A stretch of 64,000 nucleotides of DNA from NCBI RefSeq assembly GCF_958298935.1, contig NC_084939.1, forward strand, positions 2,185,501-2,249,500. Reading direction: 5' to 3'. Below, one piece after another: positions 14,801 through 24,700 of this stretch. The notes beneath the pieces were generated by a model. It had not been told where the DNA came from, did not search any database, and saw only the letters and a program-made list of their open reading frames with translations. Made by a program: the position numbers and the translations under genes. Each line of letters starts with the position of its first letter. The stretch's first letter is position 1. The DNA is from Phragmites australis. Its lineage: Eukaryota > Streptophyta > Magnoliopsida > Poales > Poaceae.

Positions 14801-16194
14801 GGCTCATATTTTACATTTAATGAAATAGATTTGTTGAAAATGGTTCAGTTGTAAAAGTTGTGAGCTTGTGACAAATTGACAATAGAATTACTTTGTAAAG
14901 ATAGTACTGTATGAGTAGTGGAGTACAATACAACCTAACTTGCATAATAATCCGATTCATGTACAATGTTTTGGAGTATCTTTCAATCAAGCATCGCTCG
15001 TAGTCATCTGATCATATTCTGTTAAGTCTCAGGATTAATGATTGCCCTGATATGCTTAGATAGAAGAGTGATTTGTGATCTATTCATATATAGTTGTAGC
15101 TTCTAAAGTGTTATTAGCCTTGTGGAGTTAAAATGTTGCATTACTTGGATTCTTTATTGTATGATATGTTTCAGTCTAGTTTTGGTCGTCTGAATTACCT
15201 ACTGTGATCCTACTATGACTGTCAGCATCCACAATAAAAATTCTTGAAATTTCATATGGATTAGTTTCTTGTAGGCTGTCTGAAATTATGATCCATTCAT
15301 GAGGTACCTCATTTTGCTGTACTAGTTTCATCTGTCAATTGATAAGGCTGTCTGACTTAGGTTAACTGTAGGCTGTCTGAAATTCTGATCCATTCGTGTG
15401 TTACATCATTTTGCCGTCATTTTGCCATACTAGTTTCAGCTGTCAGTTGAGCAGGATACATGCGCATTCCTAATCAATACCTTCTTGATGCACAAAAACT
15501 TTAGAAGGATACATGGCACGTTTCTATTCTGTATTGTCTTCATGCACTATAACTAAATCTTGTTCATGATTGACCTGCCTATGTAATTTCTATCTTCTAA
15601 ATTGATATGTATCGATGGCAATGCATTTTGGATAACAGTATCATGCTCTGATCTTTTAGGTATCAAGCTCAGCTTCAAAATAATCTCTTGTATCTAGCTG
15701 CGATCGCAGATGCCCAACCCCAACCACCTCAGAACCCTGCAAGTCGCCCTCAGGTTAGTTCGTGTTCGAGTTTGTACCATGAGCCCCTCCTTTTGTTGCA
15801 TTCACCTAAATTTTTATTTGTTTGCAAACAGATGATGCAGCCTGGTATAGTGCCAGGTGCAGGGCATTACATGTCACAGGTACCGATGTTCCCTCCAAGA
15901 ACCCCATTAACCCCGCAGCAGATGCAAGAGCAGCAGCAACAGCAGCTTCATCAGCAGCAAGCCAAAGCTCTTCCTTTCCCTGGGCAGATGGTCATGAGAC
16001 CAGCTAACGTCAACGGCATGCAGCCTATGCAGGCAGCAGCCCTACAGCAGTCGACGCCGGTCCCAACTGACGGTCGAGGAGGCAAGCAGGATGCAGCAGC
16101 TGGGGTGAGCTCAGAGCCTTCTGGCACTGAGAGCCATAAAGGCGCAACTGGAGCGGATAAAGAGGCAGGTGGCGATGTAGCGGAGAAATCCTAA
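11851..16194 (+). CDS. GIF2: GRF-interacting factor (SSXT/SNH-domain coactivator)
   Basis: GIF proteins are transcriptional coactivators that bind growth-regulating factors (GRFs) and recruit SWI/SNF remodellers to promote cell proliferation in leaves and meristems. Four exons join in phase: 11851-11943, 14373-14449, 15660-15753, 15832-16194, giving 208 residues. The N-terminus has a Met/Gln/Pro stretch (MAMQQQMPMPP) and an Ala run. The SNH (SSXT) domain covers about residues 22-73, with ITTEQIQKYLDENKQLILAI, then LENQNLGKLAECAQYQAQLQ and LLYLAAIADAQ. The C-terminal half is Gln-rich (QMQEQQQQQ), as in GIF2/GIF3-type members. It ends AGGDVAEKS. Exon 2 uses a donor inside GCTCA/GTCAGT, which restores GCT CAG TAT. 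Intron 1 (2.4 kb) carries a MULE-like MITE and a tandem repeat. The GIF2 label comes from resemblance and expected synteny and could be GIF3. Confidence 0.94.
12924..13402. mobile_element. MULE-like MITE in GIF intron 1
   Basis: A 479-bp segment starts GGGAAATTTGCAAAAAACCC and ends TGGGTTTTAGCAAATTTCCC, a near-perfect terminal inverted repeat of about 20 bp. Flanks TTTTTGCTA (left) and TTTTTACTA (right, shifted by one T) look like a 9-bp target duplication with one mismatch, which fits the Mutator-like superfamily. No transposase is encoded. Confidence 0.75.
13405..13620. repeat. Tandem repeat of about 50-80 bp in GIF intron 1
   Basis: Three copies of a unit containing ATCATTGTCCAGCAATGCT followed by CGGT-GTCAACC-TGCTTAACCACTG begin near 13435, 13493 and 13573. 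A second motif, ATCCTTGCACGGTCGTC, precedes copies 1 and 3 (13414 and 13551). The array immediately follows the MITE at 12924-13402. Confidence 0.8.
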
Positions 16195-16773
16195 GTCAGG
16201 TAGCCTGTTAGGGTGAATAATGCCTTGTATACTAGCAACGAAAAGAAAGGAAAGCCACTCTGCTCGGGAATGACAACTAGCAGTCGTTACCAGTTTAGTG
16301 TGGTTTAGAGGACCTGTCCTATGGATCTGCAGAACAAAGTTTAGATTGATGACGATATAATCTGCCCGAGGTTATTATCCTGTTCCACATTATTGTAGCC
16401 ATTATGGAATAACTCACCAGCCTATTGTCCTAGTGGATTTTACTAATGTTTGTCGGCTAATACGATGTGTTCAGTTAATATTTGCTTCAACAGGTGATCG
16501 TTTTTTCTGGACAATTCATATCTGACTCATCTCTTTACTACGAAAGAACTTTACATCAGAAAAACATCATGTAACATGGCCTATTTGGTTTAAAATTAGT
16601 TAAGTGTCGCTTGTTATAAAAAGTTTGTTTTGTCCAAGGTTAGCTAAGTGTGATTTGTTATAAAAAGTATGGCTAATAAATTTTTAATCACAAGTGTATC
16701 AAAGTTAGTAAAAAAAGTACAACTTACCACAATTACAGTAGTTGTCTAAAAATACCTAATACCTAAAAACTTA
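16195..16773. other. GIF 3' UTR and downstream intergenic sequence
   Basis: This is the sequence after the GIF stop. The first 250-300 bases probably form the 3' UTR. The rest is AT-rich and contains a duplicated word (TTAGTTAAGTG and TTAGCTAAGTG, each followed closely by TTGTTATAAAAAGT). No gene is seen. Confidence 0.35.
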
Positions 16774-17562
16774 GGTAGTATTTAGTTGGACTAAGTAAAC
16801 ACAAACGTAAAGGGAATGGAAAATCAGTGTTAACGTAAACGGTTTGAGCTAAAATACATGGTTTGTTTGGTTGGCCCCTGTAACGGTAACAGACGGAGCC
16901 TGAGCTAACAGTACAATAGTGTAGAAGCAACCCAAAATCCTGGAAAAAGAAAGGAAAAACTTGATAATTCCCATCAATTTGGCGCAAAGGCGCAAACTTT
17001 CTCGAACCAAAAGCAAGAAATCGACGAGCATTTCATATCAAATGTCACATAGTACATGCAAGCTCAGAAGGGAAAGGGAAAATTAACTAGTCCCTAGTCA
17101 CCTCCGCTAACGCTGAGGGCCATGAAGCCTGGCTCCTCATCTTGAAATGGCTTGATGCCGTCCCGCTCGGTGAGGGAGCATATGCAGTCGAACTTGGAGG
17201 GGCCAATGCTGAGAATCTCCAAGTCACCAGGCGCAAGAGTCTTCGCATCGTCAAGCGCGAACTTCTCGGCTCCGCCGGGCGTGTAGGCGGAGGCCATTGC
17301 CACTGCACGGAAGGGGAGGGTGGCGAGGCAGCCACCAGCAAGTAGAGAAATGCAGATGAATCACGAGCAGGTGGAAATGAAATGAAGATGGAGCGGCAAC
17401 AAATTCTGATTACGCCTAATTATGAGCAGAATTGAATTTGTATAGCGATGTTATCCGATTACACGGGATCTGATTGCAGCCCCACTGAAACAAACAGGAT
17501 TTAACATAATTGGTTAACACTGTAATTGGTTTACGTTACAAATTCTCCAACCAAACACTATC
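16774..17562. mobile_element. PIF/Harbinger-like element with gene-fragment cargo
   Basis: Left terminus GGTAGTATTTAGTTGG and right terminus CCAACCAAACACTATC form an inverted repeat (right end reversed: GATAGTGTTTGGTTGG). Subterminal similarity continues through the GTAAAC and GTTTAC blocks. Both sides are flanked by TTA (16771-16773 and 17563-17565), the Harbinger target duplication. The 789-bp element has AT-rich arms and a GC-rich middle (about 17090-17340) that holds an open frame on the minus strand. No transposase is encoded, so it is non-autonomous. Confidence 0.75.
17094..17303 (-). pseudogene. Captured gene fragment inside the Harbinger-like element
   Basis: A 69-residue open frame on the minus strand starts MAMASAYTPGGAEKFALDDA, contains GDLEILSIGPSKFDCICSL and ends FMALSVSGGD. 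Its base composition and codon use are coding-like and contrast with the AT-rich arms of the element around it. Upstream (17306-17340) lies CCACCCTCCCCTTCCGTGCAG, which resembles a 3' splice site or a continued exon. I do not recognise the protein family. The setting suggests an exon copied from a host gene, but an expressed small gene is not excluded. Confidence 0.4.
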
Positions 17563-18091
17563 TTATTACACAACTAACATTAAAAGTGGCAAATTTAAAT
17601 GCGAACCAATCATGCCCTAAGTATCGGTACAAGATCATTCAGTTACCTGGGACCCTAGCAACCAGTAACGACAAACAACAGCCTGAACGTCTGGCACAAA
17701 TAATCATATTCCAGATTGTGCAGTTTCACCAACAGGCATTACACTGAGCCAACTTGAGCAGATATGAGATGAGATCCTCAAATAAGTAGCTAGGTGATTG
17801 CACAGATGTGTAATATTATGATGGAATTAACAGAAACACGATAACACAAAGGTAGCATTTTAAGTGAACTATGATAGGCAAAGAACCATCAATACATAGA
17901 CAGTATTTTTCCTTTTTGACAAAAAACTGACAAAGAAAACAAAGTGAAGCAACTATCTTCCTCACTTCAGTACATTTCAAAAACCATGCCACCCGTGCAA
18001 TTTCAGAACGGCCTTTTCCGATCACACCCACATTCAAGTAATGTAAGCCCTTTCTTGAGGTAATTGCCATTGTGTTCTCTTCCATAGATGA
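17563..18091. other. 3' flank of the RPA49 gene
   Basis: This lies downstream of the minus-strand RPA49 stop codon. It should include the 3' UTR near 17850-18091. The distal part shows no feature I can support. Confidence 0.35.
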
Positions 18092-20821
18092 TTACTGTCG
18101 CCGCCTTCTCCTTGTAACTTCCTGTGGGAACTTGAGAGGGGCTGGTAGTGTCATGAAAGTGGGTTTAAAAGCACCTGTTGACACAGATTTGCATCCCAAC
18201 TGGTCAAAATATGGTTTAAGCATCTGCCTGGTCATTTTCAGGTCAGCACATATATCTGAAGGATCAGATCTGAAGTCATCGGCAAAAAGCGTTAGGACCA
18301 AGATGTAGTTGATCAGAAGCTCGTTTTTCTCCGTTGACAAGGCACTAGATCCTGGTTCAGTAAACATCAGCAACAGCTTACGATATACAGCATGTGGGGT
18401 CGTTGGTCCCTGGTTTTCCTTTCTGTCCTTCCTGTGACGCTTGGACATGGAGCCATTCCGTGCCAACAAAGATAGGAGATATGTGATATAGGACAGTATC
18501 CAAGCAAGCCTATCCTTATCTTCACCCTAAAACAAAGCAAGACAGAACTTGTTTCTTTTAGATCACATGGGACAAGTTAAGTAACTCAAAAAAGGCACCT
18601 TGTTTACTGAACTTAACACGGCATAAAAGCAAACGATTGGTTGGCATCAATTTGGCCACCAAACTCTTTAAATATCCCGAGACCAGTGCCATTGTACATG
18701 GCATCATTGCAGTAATAGTGCATGATATAGTTCTATCTGAATATCATGATATCATGACAGTAAAATGTTTACTAACATCACAAGCATAAACTGCTTAAAA
18801 AATTATAAACAGTTCCAAACTCCACTGAAAAAAATATTTGTTGCAGAAAGGACAAGAATGTCAGAGCTAACTAATGGTGTCTTTCCACTATACAACATGA
18901 CAAAATAAGACTATCCAACCACTCTTCATCTGCCTGGTTTAGTCCAAAATAAATTTCTTCGTTCCAAGAAGCTTATACTAATATAAGAATGTGATGACTG
19001 AAAATGGACAGCTGGATAGCAAGACAAAACATATAGAAAAAAATATAACTACTCACCTGAAGCTCATGCAACTTCTGTACACGATTTGAAACAAAACTCC
19101 CATAGCCTTTTGAAGGAAATTCTCCTGATTCTAAATGACCCACAATTTCTAACAGGTGTGGCCGTATATTCTTTGGAATAATCTCATCAAAAAGATATGC
19201 ATTTTCTGACATATCTGCAGTAGGATCATAAGGTGGAATGTTCCGAACAATTTCTGGTGCCTGGCTATCACTGGCATTGGTCTTTCCAAGGTCAAGGTTC
19301 TCATAAGCAAAAGGGTCATTTCTTTGTTCATTTAATGACCTCCACTTATTATCCTGCAAGGAATAGTAGCGTCAATCAAACTGAAACATGTCTGCATCCA
19401 AAACTGCAAGCACTAGGCATGCTAAAGTCTATCACTTTGCTATGCTCTTAACATGAAATAAAAGGGAAGAAAACTTCGTTAGCCTGTAAGCACCTTTGTA
19501 ACACCATGAAAATGATTATGACCAATGCACAATGAGAACTGTTATTGATTCATGCATGTGATGAATCTGTAAATCAGATTTTAGGTTGAACCACTGGAAT
19601 ACGTATCTAACAAAAATTTCCCTTGCTACCTGAAGCAGGGAAACCCACATTTACCTAGAGTCTAGATGCACAAAACAAGGAAATCATAGTGGTGCCATGA
19701 AAGTTAATGTTGAGTTCTGCATGCACAAAACAAGGAAATCTGTTCAGTAACCGTGCCCTCGTCTTTATCCTAAAAACCTCTTTCCTCGGAGCAGGAAAAA
19801 TAAACAAATAGTTGCAAACACAACAAACAGCAGGCTAGTAAACCCAGACACAAAACATACCGTATCCTTGTCTTTCTTGGCGCCATACATCTGGGTAAGA
19901 TCTTGTACCTTCATTTCATCATTTGCTACAGCTGAACCCACTTCTGATGCCACCTCAGAGTGCTGTGAATGTGCTGGTTTATGCATTTCAAGATGTGGCT
20001 CTAGCCTCAGAATCTGTATGCAAATTGAAATGATTAAAACAATACTTCAATGCTAATGTTAACTGCACGAAAGCATTTCTTACTCCTTTTCAAATGTACA
20101 CCATCACTATGATTTAATCACAACAAGAATTTACCTTAAAAAAATCGCAACAACTGATCAGAGCTCTACAGCTTTACTGCTGGTATGCTAAAATCCTAAA
20201 TTACCCAATTGCACGTTTTCACTGGCCAAAAGGAAAAACAAAGAATGCTACTCAGAAAACACATTCCTTGTTCCTTTGAGCCAGTATGCTAGTACTTAAA
20301 CTAGAATTTCTTTGTGAACATCTAGAATTTCTTAAAAGCTGTGTGACTATACCCATTTCACATCACCTAACAACCACCACCGGTAGAAAAATCGGAACTT
20401 CGAAGCAACCAGACGAGACACACACCTTATTGGCGGCGATGGGGACGACCTTGAGGGTGCCGGATGCCTTGTCGAGGACGCCGAGCGCGTAGCTGCAGAG
20501 CTGCGGCGTGGCTGCTTCGCCGGCGTAGCTGCGGCCGACGAAGTCGGGGCCACCACCGGGGCTACCGACCACGAGGTCGACGTGGGTGGTGCGCCTCTCA
20601 CGGCGGAAGAGCCGCGCACGCGGGGGCCCGTCGGCGGCGGCGAGGGGGTCGTAGCCGGAGGGGAAGTAGGCGACCACGGGGGCCGCGGCAGCGGCGGAGG
20701 CGGCGCCGCCTGCGAGGGAGGCGTCGACGGTGACGTCGATGGCCTTGCGCTTCTTGGAGTGCTTCTTCTTGGAGGAGGCGGAGGCGGGGGCTGGCGTTGC
20801 TAGGGTTTGGAGGTCCGCCAT
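18092..20821 (-). CDS. RPA49: DNA-directed RNA polymerase I subunit RPA49-like
   Basis: RPA49 is a Pol I-specific subunit acting in the nucleolus in rRNA transcription initiation and elongation. Four exons on the minus strand join in phase: 20821-20426, 20013-19861, 19353-19057, 18526-18092, giving 426 residues, a typical RPA49 size. The N-terminus has a Lys-rich, nuclear-signal-like patch (SSKKKHSKKRKAID) and a beta-rich dimerisation region (ARLFRRERRTTHVDLVVG, then CSYALGVLDKASGTLKVVPI). The C-terminal half contains PPYDPTADMSENAYLFDEII, the family block marking the start of the winged-helix region, followed by LAWILSYITYLLSLLARN and LTLFADDFRSDPSDICADLK. It ends in a basic tail (TRRRRRQ). 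A copia element lies 361 bp upstream of the start codon. Identification rests on these blocks from memory. Confidence 0.92.
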
Positions 20822-21181
20822 TGGAGACGGCTCTAGGGTTTTGGAGGTGAGCCAGTGCTTTGTTGCTTAAGACTAGAGAAGTATCGGATTTTTGCGCACA
20901 GGCCCTCCAAAACTTTTGCATTTTCACTCATGCATTTTCTCGGATTAAGACCTATCTGTTTTTTATTCTGATTATAGGTTCCAGCTTTAAAAGCAAAATA
21001 AGGAGCTTCTTAAAAAACCAGATTATAACAATTTACAATAAAAACAAACATGACCTAATACTAAAAAGATAAAGAGCTGCACTAGGGGGCGCTTGCAATA
21101 ATGCCATTACAATTTACACCTCACGGGGTCACAAACTGAAGCATCAACATGAACTCCACCAAATATACAATTTTTGCATGA
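20822..21181 (-). promoter_or_regulatory. Upstream region of RPA49
   Basis: Only about 360 bp separate the RPA49 start codon from the copia 5' LTR. The segment is AT-rich beyond about 20880. No TATA box was placed. The last five bases (CATGA) are the copia target-site duplication. The RPA49 promoter may therefore have been separated from older upstream sequence by the insertion. Confidence 0.4.
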
Positions 21182-21587
21182 TGATGGGATAAGTCCTTGT
21201 GCAGCACATGGTCTTTGTGGGGCTGCTGCATGGTCTTTGTGGGGCTGCCACATGGTGGTGGTCTTGCTGCCCATATGCTTTAGGACAGCATCTAGGACAC
21301 TAGGACAGCATCTAGGACAGCATCTTAGACTAGAGGACAGCATCTAGGACAGCATCTTAGACTAGCATCTTAGACTAGAGGACAGCATCTAGGACAGCAT
21401 CTTAGACTAGCATCTTGGCATATGCTTGGCTGGCCATGGGCCTATAAATATATATCCCCAACCCCTCAGGTTGGCATGGCATTTGTGTGAGAAATAAAGA
21501 AAAAATTGCCCCAACTCCTAGTGTCATCCTCTCTCGATGAGAGTAAGAATTCAGCTACTACCAAGAGTAAGAATTCAGCGACTAACA
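21182..21587 (+). repeat. Copia 5' LTR
   Basis: 406 bp. TATA-like TATAAATA lies at 21443-21450 and an AATAAA polyadenylation-type signal at 21493-21498, marking the U3, R and U5 parts. U3 contains a tandem array built from CTAGGACAGCATCTTAGACT and shorter variants. A 22-bp segment ending in GGTCTTTGTGGGG is duplicated near the start relative to the 3' LTR. Confidence 0.95.
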
Positions 21588-21782
21588 AGTGGTATCAGAG
21601 CCTGTTTATCCTGTAGCCTGAGCATCTCCTGCTCATCCCCCCCTCAGCCTCGCAGCAGCCCCAGCTAAGAGCAGCAGCAGCCCCGGTTGCTCCTGCTCAC
21701 CCCTCTCCCTCTGCGCAGAGCAGCAGTAGCTCGTCTGAAGCAGCCCTCTCCCCACGCAGCAGCCCTCCCCCGGTAGCGCGTC

Positions 21783-24700
21783 ATGTCCGCAGGGCAGTCT
21801 CAGCGCTCGGTCGCCTCGAGCACGCGGCGTCGGCAGGAGGCCGAACTTGCCGCGGCAGAGGAACGCGAGCGAGCGGCGGCAGAGACCGCTGCGGCGGCGG
21901 CAAGGGCGTCGAGGCTGGCAGCGGCGGAGCTAGCAGCAGCCAGAGCGGAGGCAGAAGCAGCGGCGGCGGCGGTTGCAGCGCGTGCGGCGGCAGCGGAGGT
22001 CGAGGCTCTGCGCGGCAGCACCGGCAGCTCCATTTCTGCTGACGACAGCGCCGACGCGGACCTCGAGCTGCCGGAGGCAGAGGCAGCGCGAGAGCGGGCG
22101 GCACAGTGGGCAGCGGCGCACGCCCACGAGCGGGGCGGCAGCCCAGACAGGCGCGGACGCGCCGGCGGCGCTCCTGGAGAAGGCGCGCACGGCAACGGTG
22201 GCGGACGGGTCGATGGAGAGCGCGGCCTTTACAGGCGGCGTGGCTCTCTCTCCCCGGATCGGTACCGTGGTCACCACGGGTTCCAGGCTGTTGTCAGGGA
22301 CGTCGGCCCCGGCGGTGGGTGGCCTACCCTCACTAAGACCAACTACGTCGAGTGGGCTGCGGTGATGAGGGTAAAGCTCCAGGTGCGGCACATGTGGGAG
22401 GCAGTCCGGTACGGCGACGTCGACTACGACCAGGATCGACGGGCGCTGGATGCCCTCATCGCAGCAGTCCCGTCCGAGATGCAGTTCTCGCTTACCAATA
22501 AGCGGACTGCCAAGGAGGCTTGGGACGCCATCGCTGCGGCACGCATCGGCAGTGACCGCGCCCGCAAGTCCACACTGCAGGCACTTCGCAAGGAGTGGGA
22601 GAACCTGGCCTTCAAGCCAGGTGAGGACGTTGATGACTTTGCTCTCCGTCTCAACACTCTGTTGCAGAAGATGGTGCAGTTCGGCGATGACACCTACGGC
22701 GAGGAGAGAGCTGTCGAAAAGCTCTTCCGTTGCGTCCCCGAGAAGTACAAGCAGATGGCTCGCTCGATCGAGTCTCTGCTGGATCTCTCCACGATGTCGA
22801 TCGAGGAGGCGATAGGTCGCCTCAAGGTCGTCGACAGCGATGAGCCACAATCTCTCTCGGGGCCCATCACCACTGGCGGGAAGCTCCTTCTCACTCGGGA
22901 GCAGTGGGATGCCTGCCAGGGTGACCGGAGGAAGGGGGAGCCTTCTTCCACGACAGGCGGCCGCAAACGTGGCAAGCCGCGCAAGGCGCGCAGAGACGCC
23001 CAGGCCGGGGCGCAAGGACGTGCCGAGGGTGATGCCCGCGGAGGCGCCCAGGGCGGCGCCGCCGGCAAGCACAAGCCGGCACGAGACGACACCTGCCGCA
23101 ACTGCGGCCGGCTTGGCCATTGGGCCAAGGACTGTCGTCAGCCACGACGCGGCCAAGCCCACGTCGCACAGGCGGAGGAGGAGGAGCCGGCTCTGTTCAT
23201 GGCTCATGCGAGCATAGAGCTACCTCCAGCGGCACCGGCCGCAGCGGCTCTCCTCCACCTTGACGAGCCAAAAGCACACGCCCTCCTCGGCGACGGCTCC
23301 GGCAACGACAAGACTGACGGGTGGTGCCTCGACACCAGCGCCACCCATCACATGACCGGTCGACGGGAGTTCTTCACCGAGCTTGACTCTAGCGTCCGAG
23401 GCTCCGTCAAATTTGGGGATGCCTCCGGCGTGGAGATCAAGGGCGTCGGTTCCGTCATCTTCACCGCCGTGTCTGGTGAGCACAGGCTGCTCACCGGAGT
23501 CTACTATATTCCCGCGTTGAGGAACTCTATCATCAGCTTGGGACAGCTGGATGAGAACGGTTCGCGCGTGGTTGTTGAGGATGGAGTCATGAGGATTTGG
23601 GATCGCCGTCGTCGCCTTCTTGCCAAGGTAACCAGAGGCACAAATCGACTCTACGTCCTTAACGTGCAGGTGGCACAACCCCTCTGTCTCGCCGCTCGTC
23701 GGGACGACGAGGCGTGGCAGTGGCACGAGCGCTTCGGGCACCTTCACTTCGAGGCCCTGAAGCGGCTCAGTGCCGCAGAGATGGTGCGAGGCCTGCCGTG
23801 CCTCGACCATGTGGAGCAGCTCTGCGACGTCTGCGTGTTGACGAAGCAGAGGCGACTCCCCTTTCCCCAGCGGGCGAGCTTCCGAGCCAAGGAGAGGCTC
23901 GAGCTTGTGCACGGGGACTTGTGTGGCCCGGTGACACCGGCCACACCGGGAGGACGACGCTACTTCCTACTGCTCGTCGACGACCTCTCCCGCTACATGT
24001 GGGTGATGGTCCTCGGCAGCAAGGGAGAGGCTACGGACGCCATCAGGCGCGCGCAGGCTGCTGCGGAGGCGGAGTGCGGCCGCAAGCTGCGCATGCTGCG
24101 CACCGACAACGACGGCGAATTCACGGCGGCTGAATTCGCGTCGTACTGCGCTGATAAGGGCATTCAGCGCCACTACTCCGCGCCGTACAGCCCGCAGCAG
24201 AACGGCGTCGTCGAGCGACGCAACCAGACGGTTGTGGGGATGGCTCGGGCCCTTCTCAAACAGAGGGGGATGCCGGCTGTCTTCTGGGGAGAGGCGGTGG
24301 TGTCGGCCGTCTACATCCTCAACCGCTCGCCTACCAAGGCGCTCGGCGGCAGGACGCCGTACGAGGCTTGGCATGGGCGCAAGCCGGCGGTCTCCCACTT
24401 GCGAGTCTTCGGCTGTCTCGCGTTCGCCAAGGAGCTTGGCCACATCAGCAAGCTCGACGACAGGAGCACTCTGGGAGTGTTCATCGGCTACGCGGAGGGC
24501 TCGAAGGCCTACCGCATCCTCGACCCGAAGACACAGCGTGTGCGCACGGCGCGCGACGTTGTGTTCAACGAAGGGCGAGGATGGGCGTGGGACAAGGCGG
24601 TGGACGACGGCTCGGCTCCAACGTACGACGACTTCACTGTCGAGTACGTCTACTTCGAGGAAGCTGGGGGAGTAGGCAGCTCTTCTTCGACGAGCACGTC

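Noticed and set aside
20464..20803. Arg/Gly-rich plus-strand ORFs
   Set aside because: They are antisense to RPA49 exon 1.
21930..23207. A 425-codon minus-strand ORF and other antisense frames in the copia element
   Set aside because: They are shadows of the GC-rich Gag-Pol coding strand, which has all expected domains.
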